Shown: positions 1-12,470, counted from the stretch's first letter. The stretch is 64,000 nucleotides of DNA from Ditylenchus dipsaci (GCA_004194705.1 SADC01000141.1:62001-126000); one strand, 5' to 3'. A program made the numbers and translations. Notes: a model not told the origin generated them from the letters alone.

Positions 1-1226
1 CAGTATCCACTATGGCTTGAAAAGCTTTATGGCAAGGTTTTACGACAGTCAGATTGAATTTGTCCGCGAAATCGAAAAAAGATTATAACAAATAAATTTA
101 CAAAATATTTTGCTGGGTGGGAGAATGTCTATATTCCAAAAATATAAATAAGTTCCAAGTAGGATCCGTTTTTTGGAATGCCCATTTTTATAATTAAAGC
201 ATCTTCATCATCAAAGCGAGAATCAGCAAAACTTTGAAAATTTTATAGGAAAAGAAAAAGCAGAAACTAAAAGAAAAACTCAACTGCAAAAATTTCACCC
301 GCTTCTTCTAAAATATGTAAATAATGGTACGAAAATGCATGCTGAGTCACACTAACTGAAGCCATCTCAAAAACCACAAAAAAATATTTTACATCTATCT
401 GGCTCACAAAAAGTACTACAAGCAGTAAAGATCAATCAACAAAACAACGCACATACACGCCTCTTTTTATCCCCACCCTCTGTTTACACAAAATTGTTTG
501 ATCTCTAATCTAATCAATGAAAAAACAACAAAAGAATTCACACAAGTCAAACAATTTACGGATGGAATGCATGCACAAATTCTTGAACCCGATTCATGGA
601 TTGGATGCACAAGGAGATATTGTGAAATAACTATCTCTTTGACAAATGGGGTGGGAGTCAATTGATCTGGGATGAAAATCCAGCAAGCAGAACTATTTAT
701 TTGCTTACAAATCACACTATTTTACAGGATGGGTTCTATTGTTTTTGGGTTGGCAATGCAAAAAGAGTGGCCTGGTGCAGGAGCCTGTGCTACATGCACT
801 CCTTTTTACAGTGTGTTTCGCAAGAGAAGTGCTAGGAGCAAAGAGAGAAGCAAGACCAACAGACGACCCAAAAACCCTTGCACAGTACTTGGAACACATT
901 GAGTAATTTCGCTGTGGGATTGAGACCATTTAAAACGAGTTATTTGAGACACATTGCATAAGTTCTACTAAAGGCTGTAACTGAAATGCACCCTCTAAAG
1001 TCTGAATTTCTACTAAACAGCAATACTAATATAAAATTCCTCGTAACAAAACATTTAAATAAATAAAAATGTGAATTCAGTAAGGTAGTGGGTCAGTTAC
1101 ATTTGAGCCTTGTTCTATTTGCTCACAAATTCAAGTGTCAAAAAACAAATTTCTGATCTCAAGGTGTCTTTTCGCCTTATTGTAGTCCGATGTAAGTCAA
1201 ATGGATTGTTCGCTAACTCTTGAATA

Positions 1227-1394
1227 CAGTCGAAGCTCGATATAACGAACCCCCGATACAACGAGCTCTCGATATAATGAACCGATTTTTTTGTTTATTT
1301 GGCCAGCAATAAAATAAAATGACTAAAGTTGCCGCTCGATATAACGAACCCCTGTGGCTGGTTTCCAAGGGTTCGTTGTATCGAGCGTTGACTG
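1227..1394. mobile_element. Pogo/Tigger-like MITE, TA-flanked
   Basis: The element starts CAGTCGAAGCTCGATATAAC and ends with the approximate reverse complement (GAGCGTTGACTG), with TA on both sides. Internal GATATAACGAACCCC motifs recur in both orientations. The CAGTC(A/G)A start followed by a TCGATATAACGA-type word is typical of pogo/Tigger class Tc1-mariner relatives. No transposase frame is present, so it would be non-autonomous. Confidence 0.8.
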
Positions 1395-1647
1395 TACTTA
1401 TGAAAAAATAACGAATAAGATATAGTTCGTAAAAGTCGCAGCAGTACGAAATATCTTAGAAAGCCATGTATGTGGACTTCAAATAAAAAAGCGAGGAGCA
1501 GCAATTTTTTATAATCGCTTTATTTCGCACTTATTTAGTGTCAAATCTAATATTGATGATCGCATACTACTTATTTGAAGATTAATCAGAGAACTTAAAA
1601 ATCAAAATAAGAACGCGTGTACAAATTATAGAAAAAAGAAAAAACTA

Positions 1648-1848
1648 CTGGTACGGGCACGAATGCTCGGACACGGCACCGACTCCGAAAATTTCGGCAC
1701 CGGCACCAGCTCATCGCACCGACCCTGAAAATTTCAGCACCGGCACCGTCTCACGGCACCGACTCCAAAAATATCGGCACCGACACCAGCTCATGGAACC
1801 GGTGCGGTGCCATGAGCTGCCGGTTCCGCACCGTGCCACTCACAACAC
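1648..1848. repeat. GGCACC-word repeat, possible hAT-like relic
   Basis: The segment is built of degenerate GGCACCG/CGGCACC words interrupted by GAAAATTTCGG and ends CACTCACAACACTG. Reversed, this end reads CAGTGTTGTGAG, a plausible hAT-type terminus. The architecture matches the word-filled elements elsewhere in the window, but I could not find a matching left end or target duplication, so it may be truncated. Confidence 0.55.
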
Positions 1849-2300
1849 TGGTCTAACCCATATCGTTTGGGGTGTGTGACCCAATTCTTTTTAGTAAACT
1901 TCTTTTGAACAGCCTTACAGAATTGATGGACTGCAGCACAACAATTTTTCATCAAAGTTTATTGAAAAAGGCTATTTTGGCGAAAAATAATTCAAAGACT
2001 ACAATAAAAATTGTGTTGGCAATCAATCATGTTTAGGGCAAAATAGTCAGAATCAGAGGCATGCCTAGTAACATAGTCAAACAAATGTATTAGATTGAGC
2101 CAAAAACAGGCATTTTGTTTATACAATGACCATTAAAGGCCTTTATAGGACTTTGATAGCACCTGACTTTGCCCCAGGTTGACAAATTTAATAAAAACTA
2201 TTAAGAGCTAGACTTAGATAAAGCTCATTTAACCAGGACGATATAAATTACAATGCAAATGAGCTAAATTTACTTCTTAGACTGTCTACTATTATCTGTT

Positions 2301-5300
2301 TTAGAAGACCCAATTGAGCAGCCTCCCTTCAGCCCATTCCAAAACTGACTTGTCATTGGCGTCCAATACAGGACTGTCATCCTCGCTGTTCAAAGCATCT
2401 GCTACGAACGACCCTGAAATTTTATTTATTAAAATCAGTCAAAATATTTTTTTTGAAAAATAAATTTACTATGTGCTGAGAGAAGACCAAATTCATCATC
2501 CTCTGAAAATATTTCACCCCGTCAATGTCGTCATTTCCTCTGTCGACTCTGAAAATTTGTGTTCGGTTCTCTCACTTTACAACTTTCGTAACTTTTATAG
2601 CTTTTTTTAGAACTGTTTGCTACATTGATAGAGGTTCGAATGAAAGTTTGTTGGCGGATGATGTCAAAGATCGACTGAAGAAATAATTTTGCCTTTGTCC
2701 TCCTTTGATTTGGCTTTTACTCACAGGATTAGTATTAGCCACATGAGCATATTTTTTAAAAGCTTGTATACTGAATATTCTTGTGTAAATAAATTTATAA
2801 ATATAAAAAGCCTAAAAATGCAATTTCAGTAGTTTTCATAATGCAGTCATTGCTTGTTCTAACAGTATTCCATCCAGTTGGACACTGAACTGATAAGGGA
2901 ATCCATGTTGGTGTCGTCGCGATCTAGGAAAACTTTTTTTTGTGGATCGAGAGAACATTTAAAATATTATTCGACGTAAATATCTAAATTTCCTCGGCTT
3001 GACTTTTTAATGACACCAACATGGGTTCCCTCGTGAGTCTGACATTTTTCAGAATATTTTTCAGCAGATTTGAGAAGTCCGAAGCACTATTGCCGCTTTT
3101 TTCCTCCTTCGCGTATTACAAATTTTTATTCGTCCAGATGGTCCAGATACATTTATTATTTTCTGACTCAGGTCTTTGAGCTGTACAAATGTGAATGTAA
3201 TTAGGTAGTTGGAAGAAGTTAAAAAAGGATATTTTTCTAACTGGAAATATTCGAAAAGGAGGAACAAACGGTACACCGTACTCGATGGATTAGTCTTCTC
3301 GAAAACTTTGATTTCATCAGTAGTTTCTGAAAGATTAATTTTTTAAAGTAAGACCTTGACCAGCGACAATTTAGCGCGACCCTGTATCACAATAATAATT
3401 ACCAAGTTTCAACGGTCCAAAATAATGCTTGATTGAACCGAAGTTGAGAGCACTATAGTCAGCAAAACTGACATGCACCATGCTTTTAATGTGTCCTACA
3501 TTGCTACCGGCTGCACCTCGAATCTGGTTTGGCTCACAGACTGTTCCTCCAACAATAAGCGTGATCATTTTACTGGCTGCCTTCTAAAAAGTGAATTAGA
3601 AGTTACCATTTCAAGCACCAAAAATTATACCTTTTCGTCATTAGACTTTTTAAATGTGTTGACTATGGTTTGAATGGATTTACAGGTGATCAATATGCAT
3701 CCACTTAAATCAATGTGTTGAATACGTGTCAGTGAATGGCCTTCTTGATTATGAGCGATAGCCTCAACCCCTTTGTCACCCAAATAGCTGCAGTTTCTGA
3801 CCACAATCTTTTCTAGCTTCAAACACGAATTGCATAAAGATTGGAAAACGGAATTGTTGACTGCTGCTAATCCGCTGATGTCTACCTAAAAGTGCAATGA
3901 TGCTATAAATAGCTATGAATAATGCCAAAAAAAAATTAAGCGAATTGTTTCAGGTTTCATACGCTAAGAAAATTTTCCAAAAAACAAGCATCGAAAACCA
4001 TTGCATAATTATTGTATTAGAATTAGGGTTTTCGAGTCAAAGCCTCGATTTCGAGCTTTGGACTCGAAAACTCGAAAATTTTCGAGTTTCGGTTTGAGTC
4101 GAGGCCTCGAAAATTTCGAGGCCTCGATAACCCTAATTAGAAGGTACAGACCTGAAACATTGAAGAGAGTGTTTAAAAATCACACATGTACCGACTCATG
4201 AATTAATTCTACCTCAATCAGCCTTTTCCATTTGCTCATTTCTATTAGAGCTTCTTCACTAACTGTTGTATCCGATCCAGCAAATGCAATAGAGAAGCTA
4301 TGAAGATCGGGTATTCCAACAACTAAGGCTTTGATAAGCTCGCTGTTGACCAAAAAATTGTAGTCAAAACTGAACAATTAAAAATGGATATGTAGAAGTA
4401 AATTCGGTATTTTCACCTGATGCTTCGCAGTGATTCTAGCCTTGCAAGATTTAGGAGGTTATCTGAGGTCATTTTGGGAAAGTGATCACCGTTCAAACTC
4501 AGGTTTGTCAGTTCTGACAAATTTCTCGATATTAGACTGGAATAAAAAAAATTAGTACGCCACTCCTCCCTCAGCTTGTTTACTGGCTGATCAATATATA
4601 TTTTTACAGTTCATATTGTTTTAAAAAAGGTAAATGTTTTAGTAGAAACAGCTCGAAGAATTTTAAAATTTCCAACAAATATTTTTTAAAAAAATAGCTG
4701 AGGATAAGAAAACAGGTTAGACATAAGCAATTTAAAACTGTCAATATTGATAAGAATCTTACCTAATGCTTTCATCCGTCAGCTGATCACAACCATCTAA
4801 TCTTAGCACTTTCAGGCCGTTGAAGCGCAAACACATATCTTCAATGACTTCATCATCAATTTTTCGACATCCATCAAGTAAAACCTCAAAACTTTTAGTG
4901 AAATTTCTCAAAAAGACGTTAGAAATTATCATACCTCCTCCAGTTCGCCTCCGAATAATTTGAAGCAGCGCCCTCTGAGCTGAACACACCCTCGCAGATC
5001 CACATGCCTAATAGATTTTGCATTGCTTTTGAATAACGACCAGAAATGTCTTTCGTCGGAATTGCGCATTCCCCTATAGCACATTTTGTGGAGTAGAAGC
5101 AGAGATTCTGACAGAGATCTTAATGCATTAGGGGAGGCACTCACGCCCGACAAGTCCAGCTGAAATTAGGAGTCTTCCAGTATTTTTAAACAAAAATGCA
5201 GAAATTCACCTCCAAGAGGTGAGGGCACTGATGACCAATTTCTTCAACAGCCCTGAATAATTTGTTTGAATTAGCATTCTGTCGTCCAGCCGGTGAGATG

Positions 5301-7368
5301 TACTACCTGTCATCCAATAGATTGCTGGTGTTCGAGAGATTTAAAGACTTGAGATGTGGACCACAACGGCGGAGAAAACAAGTGAGGTGAGAATTGCGGA
5401 GAGGGTTGCGGCTGTCAAACTGTTTGGTTGCAGATGTGTCATCAACAGAGAAACTGAGGTGCTCACACTGACACCATGCCTAAACGGTGATACAAATGTA
5501 ATGCCGATTCTCGCTAATCCATGACGCCTAAATTCGAAATTTTGTTTTTTGTGTGTTTTGGCTCATTTTTTTGAAGCCTATTTTTAAGATAGCTCCTTAA
5601 ATTGCAGCTAGCAAAAAAAGCTAGAATTTAAGGGATTGAATGCTTGCGTGTGATCCACAAACAGTTTGTCTATAACACAATTCCAAAAGACTTCTCCTTA
5701 AATTCTCGCGTCCTGTATTCGCTAGTCTTGAATGTAATCGATGATATTCGGCGATATGTTGCTTTAACTGGTGTACAAAAGTTCGGAACCGACTTTCGAA
5801 CTCATTATTAAAAGTAAAAAGTTTGCTACTGGAAATTTTCAAAACGTAGGTTTTGTAGCTCCGCTAATTCTCTTTTGAATAGTTTGTAAAGCTGTTTTGG
5901 AATATTTTTAAAATAGTCATCATTTAGGTGCGAACACTTATGAAATCATTTTGAAAAGTTGACAAGCATTTTCATCACTTTAACTGGTCAAAAATTCAAT
6001 TCAGGGCCAGGCGCTTCAGCAACGTTTTAGCCCTGCAATGTAGCGCAGTTCAAGAGAAACAAGATACATTTTACAGAATTATTATTAAAAGTGAGTGTTG
6101 AGATATGACCTTTTGAAAAATAATTTCTTTCAAAAATGACCAAAATCCAAGTTTTTCAAATTTTCGGATTTCGCACGGTCTTTTTTTAAAAATTCTTTTT
6201 TCCAAAATATCGTATCTCAACACTCAGATTTTTGAGAACTATTCTGTAAAATGTATCTTGTTTCTCTTGAACTGCGCTACATCGCAGGGCTAAAACGTTG
6301 CTGAAGCGCCTTGCCCTGAATCGAATTTTTGACCAGTTAAAGTGATGAAAATGCTTGTCAACTTTTCAAAATGATTTCATAAGTGTTCGCACCTAAATGA
6401 TGACTATTTTAAAATATTCCAAAACAGCTTTACAAACTATTCAAAAGAGAATTAGCGGAGCTACAAAACCTACGTTTGGAAATTTTCTTGTAGCAAACTT
6501 TTTACTTTTAATAATGAGTTTAAAAGTCGGTTCCGAACCTTTGGTACACCAGTTATTATTTATAACATCCATAAAAAATTATTTTGATAAGCTGCAAATA
6601 CTTTAAAAGTTAGATCTAACAGAAAATATTTTTAATACTGTAAAGTTGGAAATGCGATATAGCGTATTTTCTCTATTAAACGTTTTGACTAGGTTTTCAA
6701 AGTTAAGGCCATTTTCGGTTGACAATTTCAAAAAAATGTGGAATATACTGCTTTACAACACCTTGTTGGTTGAAAGCTCACCTTTGCAGCAGCTTCTAGC
6801 CAGCTTTTGTTGACTCTCTCCAGCCTAACTCTGTCTATAGGCTCGAGAAATCTGAACACTCTTTCCAAAACTTTTAGGGGTAGCTCATCGAACAAGGAGA
6901 AAGATGTAGATGTGCCGGCCTGAAATTGCAACAAATAACTTTTTTACACTAAAAATAAAGGTTACAATGAGCAGAGTGTGCCACTAGAAGATACTGAAGC
7001 TGTTGATGAGGAACGGGATAGCTTGCCTTCACAATTTTCTAAAAAACCACCTAAATTAACACCAAAATGCGAAGTCTTAGTACTCAAAACCTGATGTATT
7101 TGCACCACTTGGAGGACCAGTCATAAAAGCGATCCCAGACAAGCCTTGATCGCCACTGCTAAGAACAGCACTATCAGAAGTAGTGGTATACTGAGACGAA
7201 GTGGTCCTTCGTCGATTGCCGGTAGGCAAGTACTAAATAAACCTGATTCCAAGTGTTCGAAAAGAAAATAAAAAAGAAAATTTTACAGAAAGCACCCGCA
7301 TTTCTTGTCCATAGAAAGTGAGTTCATCAGGTCTGGCTCTTTTTGCTTTTTCAGCACTCTGTTCATCC
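2301..7368 (-). CDS. F-box and LRR exons of the RRM/F-box/LRR gene
   Basis: The exon at 7288-7368 carries PDELTFYGQEMRVLS, read as the end of the RRM. Two short exons give a Ser/Thr/Arg linker (SRSSSTAS). The exon at 6782-6919 carries LFDELPLKVLERVFRFLEPI and then VNKSWLEAA, a classic F-box. Later exons repeat cysteine-type LRRs such as LKSLNLSNTSNLLDD, IRHVDLRGCVQL, LEEVLLDGCRKIDDE, LKVLRLDGCDQLTDES and IQHIDLSGCILIT. The C-terminus is acidic then WAEGRLLNWVF before TAA. Exon lengths and phases agree at every junction from 7232 down to the stop with no frame break, unlike the other genes here. Confidence 0.88.
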
Positions 7369-10300
7369 CTAAAAAAATTACCGTATTTCCTCGGCAATTA
7401 GAAGCATGCAATTTTTTTCAAACTTCAAGCGGTTCAAAACTCGTGTTTTCATTTACTGTTTGAGCTGTGTAAAAAGTGCCTGTTAGATTTTTGAAATCCC
7501 TCGCAGGCACTTTTTACACAGCTCAAACAGTAAATGAAAACACGAATTTGGAACCACTTGAAGTTAGGAGGGCGGCAATTAGAGGAAATACGGTAGTTGA
7601 TAACAACCTTTCACACACTATTCACATGAGGCTTATTTAAAGTCCTAAATAAGTTTGAGTGAATATTTCTGGTAGGTTTCAGTTAACGTAATTTTCAGTA
7701 GGATTTTTGACCTACCTAAGGGCTATAAGAAATTTTGTCTTTTATTTAAAACCCTAAATCTTTCGGATTTTTGAAATTTTAGGTCAAGAGTTTATTTTTC
7801 TGTATAAAATTCAAGAAACACTGTATGAAATGGTAGTTTTGGACCAAAAATATTATTATCCATATATTAGTCGACATTATAATTAGGGTTGTCGGGTACC
7901 CGGAATTTCCGGTACCCGAACCGAGAAACCGAACCGGAACCGAAATTTTCGGGTACCCGAACCGAACCGAACGATACCCGAAACCCGAAACTTTCGGGTA
8001 CCCAAACCGAGCCGGAACCGAAATTTTCGGGTACCCGAACCGATATCCGAAAAAATCGAATTTTCAGAAAAAAGGCTTCCTGCATACACGCGGTCAACTA
8101 TGAAGTCGGTTTCCTCACTTTTCAACATTCTTACAAACGATATCTGGAAGGACAATACTTTTTTTGGCGCAAATGTTTCTTTTGCGTAATTAGATTGAAA
8201 ATGTTCACCTTTTTCAAAAAGTTTTAACACCATAATGTAGCCCTGAGATTATGGTTTCCAGTGTTAGGAATTTTCGAATTTCTCGTCCTCGTCCTTGTAC
8301 TTCGTATCAAAAATTTTCGGGACCGTACTTCGTACTCGTCCTTGTACCAATTTTTTCAAATCGCTCGTACTCGTAGTACTTCTCTTTCTTTTCGCTCGAA
8401 CTCGTCTTCGTCCTCGCAGTGCGAGGCTAAAATTGACTCGTACTCGTCTTCGTCCTCATTTTTTTCTCGTCCATTGTGTTTTCACTCGTACTTTGCTCGT
8501 ACTTCATACTTAAAAGCCAAAAAGTAAGTTTTTAAAAAAAAATACACCTTTGCTTGAAGCTAGTATATCTTGTTGTTAAATTATAACAGAACACGATTTC
8601 TTCAAAGTAATTTCAAGATTTGACTTTTCATTAAAAAAAACTACAAAATAGGTACACTGCAATTTTTCTCGCCGATTGTGAAGTGAGATCAGTGTTTCAA
8701 AAATCACAGTCACACCTCACACTCACACCAGAAAATCACAGTGAACCTCCCAATCACACTAAAATCACACTCACACTTGATGTAAGGGTAAATCGATTAT
8801 TAATACGGGCCCAGGTTGACACAAGCAAACAAATTGTTGTAAATCTTTGATCCCACTGTTTAAAATCGTGTCTCCGACTTTCAGATACCCGAACCGATAC
8901 CCGAAACCCGAAATTTTCGGGTATCCGGACCGAACCGAAACCCGGAAAAAACCGGGTTTCGGTTCCAATTACCCGAAAACGGGTACCCGAACCGACAACC
9001 CTAATTATAATATTATCGGTATCATCTTTAAACGTCTTTTTCGAGGTCAGAACTATAAGGTAAACCATGTTTCGTTGTACTTTGACGTGAAGAAAGGAAA
9101 TTTTTCCGTTGTTTTTAAAAAATAACTTTTAGAGTAGGAGTTATATTCAATCTTTAGAAAAAAAAGTTTCGAAAAGGATACTACATTTGAAAAAAAAAAA
9201 TACATTTGTAGTGATTATTGCCATTACCAATCACGTATAAAATATACCCTATTTACTGTATTAAGTCCCCATGGGGATTATTTTTCAACCTCTAAAAATC
9301 GAAAAATTTTGAGGTCGATTTTGAGATTTTTGGGTGCTCAACCAAAATCTGAAAAGTGTAATCAGGTAAACTCGCGGCAACTAAGAAAACGTAAAAAATA
9401 GATTTGCGAAATGTTCGCTGTAGGCTGAGATATAAGGTCAGTAGGGTGGGGACTTATTAGAGGGTGGGGAGTTAATACAGTAAATACGGTAATGACATAT
9501 AAAATTTATCTTGACGTATAAATATAACAAAATTTGAAGACAAGATTTTTCGAGGAGCTGAAAGCCCAGAATCTAAACTTTTAGAATTACGGACGGTGTG
9601 TCAAAATTCAAAACTTTTGTGTAAAATCATTGAAAATTAAAAAATCATCATTTTCGTAAAAAGTTACATATTTAAATTTAGCTTGAATAGCAACAACAAT
9701 GGCTATATGTTTGTGTTTTTTAAGATTAAAAAAATCGGGTTGAAATCTACCATCTCCAATTTGAAGGGCAAGAAAAAAGATTCAGAAGCTATTTCAATTA
9801 TATGTGTTTGTGCTTGAAAGAAAGCTAAGATATCCGGTAAAACTTTGGAAAGGAGGGATTCCGGGTTCCAGGAGGAGCATACTTAAGATTTCCGGTGAAA
9901 CACCTGACATTAGTTTGCAAAAAAAAGACTAAAAATTTGCCTTCAGCAAAAAATTGGTGACCCACACACATCCAACATGCCAAATACTACTTGGAGATAA
10001 TAGTCAATTTTAAGAGTTTGTAACCTGGTTCTATCTTTCTCAACGAAATTTTCAATAACATGTCAACGTACTTGAATTTGATGTGCACTGTCAAAACTTT
10101 TTGGGATTTTTCGGTAGAGTAGCATACATGGTGTGTCTTCGATCTTCCGAAGGTATTTGGCACGTTTGGACCTAAAAAGACATAGAGTTATATAAAGTGA
10201 TTAGGATCCTAACTAACCTTTCCAAACTTAGTAAAAAATGACTGGATTTGACTGTTAGTGGCTCGGTTGGACACATTCATCACCGTAATTCTGCGGTCTT

Positions 10301-11019
10301 CTTGCTTAACTGGTCTTGCGGACAGAGAGGCTCGATGATCATTCATGTTGAAGTCTGAAACTTATATATTGTACAGTCAGCCCTTGATATACCCTCCTTG
10401 ATATAGCTCAGGACACGTTTAAATATTTTTCGAATTTAGGTTTGGCAAAAGATTAAAAAAAAATCGAGCTAAAAAAGTGTTGCACCTGGAAGGCACGAAC
10501 TCGAGGTAATTCGGGACTGGACCGTAAATCGATCTTAAGCGAAGTATCAAGAAAGTCATTAATTTTTTAAGCCATCAGGATGTTTTTAATCTAAAGGAAT
10601 CATAAGACACACCAAACAGCTTACACTCACATCTACACGACTTCACTTACCATCAAAAGCTGATCCGACATCACTCTCGTCAGCTACCAACATTGGAAGC
10701 AGTCGTCTATACTTCATGAATTCCACTGCCGAGTGCGACCACGTCCTTCTGTAACACAAATCGCTTGTGTATCACAAAATTTAGTTTGTTAAATCCTACC
10801 TCAAGCGACCCAAACTAAAAAATTTGGCTCTTGTTACAAACGTCTGAAATGCTTCATTCAGGTTGTTCAATCCTTGGTGCTCCAAATTGTGTCCATGTAG
10901 TCGTCTGAGTGTCTTGAACATGGCCTACACATAATTGTTTAGCACAACAACTTTGCTTTGTTTCAAATTTTCACCTGTGGTCGAACAAAGCGTGGACCAT
11001 CACTAAAGCCTTCTTGCAT
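2301..11019 (-). CDS. RRM, F-box and leucine-rich-repeat protein
   Basis: Read from minus-strand splice sites, coding exons are 10975-11019, 10800-10924, 10651-10748, 10218-10354, about 10060-10171, 7288-7368, 7091-7232, 6995-7038, 6782-6919, 5307-5479, 5210-5252, 4935-5159, 4763-4884, 4417-4536, 4213-4369, 3631-3885, 3403-3583 and 2301-2413. The product is about 770 residues: a helical N-terminus, one RRM, a Ser/Thr-rich linker, an F-box and F-box-associated LRRs. F-box/LRR proteins recruit substrates to SCF (Skp1-cullin) ubiquitin ligases; the RRM predicts an RNA contact. Phases agree from exon 7 to the stop. The F-box and LRR calls are firm, the fusion to the RRM likely. The initiator ATG at 11017-11019 is the first in frame and could be moved by an undetected exon. 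Confidence 0.82.
4024..4135. mobile_element. hAT-like miniature element, TCGAGGCC word
   Basis: The element starts TAGGGTTTTCGAG and ends CTCGATAACCCTA. The flanking octamers are ATTAGAAT (4016-4023) and ATTAGAAG (4136-4143), a 7/8 target duplication. The 112-bp interior consists of CTCGAAAA and TCGAGGCC words in both orientations around GAAAATTTTCGAG. It lies in an intron of the F-box gene. Confidence 0.8.
5765..6565. repeat. Foldback element, about 370-bp arms
   Basis: The left arm (from about 5765) is repeated as a close reverse complement ending near 6560. Landmark pairs are GGTTCCGAAC at 6529 against GTTCGGAACC at 5780, and AACGTTTTAGCCCTGCA at 6030 against TGCAGGGCTAAAACGTT near 6284. 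The spacer is about 60 bp. It sits in the intron between the exons at 5479 and 6782 of the F-box gene. The centre (TGAGATATGACCTTTTGAAAA) is shared with the large foldback at 47.9-49.7 kb. Confidence 0.85.
7379..7595. mobile_element. ACCGTATTT-type MITE
   Basis: Terminal inverted repeats read TACCGTATTTCCTCGGCAAT and ATTAGAGGAAATACGGTA, bounded by TA. The interior folds on a second inverted repeat (CACTTTTTACACAGCTCAAA and its complement). The same terminus family occurs at 9245, 48360 and 56334. The element begins about 10 bp upstream of the splice acceptor of the exon starting at 7368. Confidence 0.82.
7884..9003. mobile_element. hAT-like element, CGGGTACC word, perfect 8-bp duplication
   Basis: Ends are TAGGGTTGTCGGGTACC and GGTACCCGAACCGACAACCCTA, within an identical flanking octamer ATTATAAT (7876-7883 and 9004-9011). 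Both ends are arrays of ACCCGAAA/TTTCGGGTACCC words. The interior holds further blocks: a copy of the GGACAATACTTTTTTTGG repeat at about 8150-8240, a CTCGTACTCGTCC word array at 8270-8510 and a TCACACTCACACC array at 8690-8780. Long frames in this stretch only read through the word array and are not called as genes. It lies in the 2.7-kb intron between RRM and F-box exons. Confidence 0.88.
9245..9491. mobile_element. ACCGTATTT-family MITE, degenerate
   Basis: It begins TACCCTATTTACTGTATTAA and ends TTAATACAGTAAATACGGTAA, with the second word GTCCCC/GGGGAC next inward. The interior shares GATTTTTGGGTGCTCAACC with the members at 48360-48614 and 56334-56599, which shows common descent. Confidence 0.75.
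10060..11019 (-). CDS. N-terminal and RRM exons of the RRM/F-box/LRR gene
   Basis: Exons 1-3 encode MQEGFSDGPRFVRPQ and a basic helical region of about 90 residues that I do not recognise. Exon 4 carries RRITVMNVSNRATNSQ followed by IQSFFTKFGK, fitting RRM strand 1, helix 1 and the approach to strand 2. Exon 5 gives strand 2 (VQTCQIPSEDRR) and, one frame over, LTVHIKFK as strand 3. The frame change near 10090-10100 (an AAAAAG/TTTTG run) requires one missing base; otherwise a TGA ends the protein after NPKKF. Helix 2 and strand 4 are in the exon at 7288-7368. The donor of exon 5 is uncertain: GTACGT at 10071 or a weaker GTTATT at 10059 that gives better phase. Confidence 0.68.
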
Positions 11020-11448
11020 TTTAGATAATAAACGCGGATTTGATATACCGAATATAATAGAGACCTTTAGTGAGATAATTCTTCAGAAAAGCACCAGGCC
11101 AATTTTACCGCATTTTTAAATAAGCAATACAGCTTAAAAATTTATTCTTCATGTTGTGCTAGAATTGAGATTTAGGCTCTTATTAGTCCGGGGGAGGGGG
11201 TGGCTCGCATTTCATAAATTGTTGTAAATTATGTTTAACACGAGAACGGCCGGTTGTAAGAATTGCTGATTCTGACGCAGAATTTCACGCTGAACATGAT
11301 GGTGCGGGTCTTTTTTGCTTCAATGATGGATCCAGTAGGTAAAAAGGGTCCGGAAGGTAACAATTTGTACATGGTTAACATCCAACTAAATACTCACAAG
11401 TTTTCGATTAATGCGCCCTGATGGTCATAATACACCATTGCTGATAAT

Positions 11449-12470
11449 TAGGGCCCCAAATTCTATGCAAATGCATATTTTTCTGCGGATATGCAAGCAA
11501 TAGTTATGCACAAAAAACGCACTTTTAGCCCTGTTTGAGTACTTTTTTCGTACTTTTATGCAGCATGTTTTGCATATTTTCCATTTTTAGTGCATATTTT
11601 GCAATTTTGACGCATATTTTATGCATATTGTAGTAAATCTCAGAAATTTTTGGTTGAAAAGATGTTGCAGCATGCCAAATCTCGTCTTTTGTGTATAAAT
11701 AAGTCAATACCTTAGTTTCAAAAAACCAGGATACTTTATTGTCAAGAGTGTAAGAAAGATATTTTTTTCACTAAATAACCTCTATTGAGATAGCTAACGT
11801 TTCAGTACCGTGCAATTCATATTTTCAGTTAAAGTAGCAAAATAACAGTGCAAAGCACCTATTTGGTTTGAAAAAGATATTAATTTCGAAAATCGCAAAA
11901 TGCACATTGTTTATATTTGCGAGAAGATGCGAAGAAGTGGCAGGAGTACAGAACCCTAAATGTCTCGAAATTGTTTTACAAAATATTTTTTTTTTGCAAC
12001 TTAGCTAGTAAATGTCGGTCAACATTTTTCAAAAATCTTTTTCGACTGAAATCCTGCTGCATCTTCATGGGAGCAGAAAGTTTTTTAAAGCTATGTTTAA
12101 ATCCTAGGTCAAATGGGACGTCAAATAAATTAAATCCTAAAGTCAAATAAATTAAATCCTTAGGTTAAATCACCTTGCTTCAGCAAAGGCATATGTCAAA
12201 TTTTGGTCAATTTTTTTTTGCAAAAAAAAATTAGCATTATCCAAAAAGTATCTTGTAATCATGTATAAGCTGCCAAACCGTTTAAAAGCATGTTTTAGAG
12301 CAATTTTACGACATATAGTGATTCTTCACAAATGTTATGCGGTACATTTAAAAGGTTTAGTCTAAAAATTATACTGTATATTTTACGTTTTTAGCGCATA
12401 TTTAAGCATTTTTAGCGCATATTTTATGCGCATTTTTCGTATTTTTTAGTGCATAGAATTTGGTGCCCTG
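11449..12470. mobile_element. hAT-like element, TGCATATTTT word, perfect 8-bp duplication
   Basis: It starts TAGGGCCCCAAATTCTATGC and ends GCATAGAATTTGGTGCCCTG. The octamer CTGATAAT is present on both sides (11441-11448 and 12471-12478). Both ends are reiterations of GCATATTTT/AAAATATGC words for about 150 bp. The 700-bp interior is AT-rich without a recognisable frame. Confidence 0.87.

Larger units (their letters stand above)
1..2300. other. Gene-free left edge with miniature elements
   Basis: I see no supportable gene here. The stretch holds a TA-flanked miniature element at 1227-1394 and a GGCACC-word repeat near 1648-1848. Short open frames at 467-929 lie on both strands over the same bases, show no recognisable motif and are not called. 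The 3' flank of the minus-strand F-box gene ends at 2301. Confidence 0.6.

Noticed and set aside
467..929. Overlapping frames on both strands at the left edge
   Set aside because: Mutually overlapping, no homology recognised and no splice context.
7889..8233. Open frames of 112 and 116 residues on opposite strands over the CGGGTACC arrays
   Set aside because: Both are translations of the same degenerate word array (repeated SGTRTEP- and RVPENFGSG-like strings) inside a transposable element.
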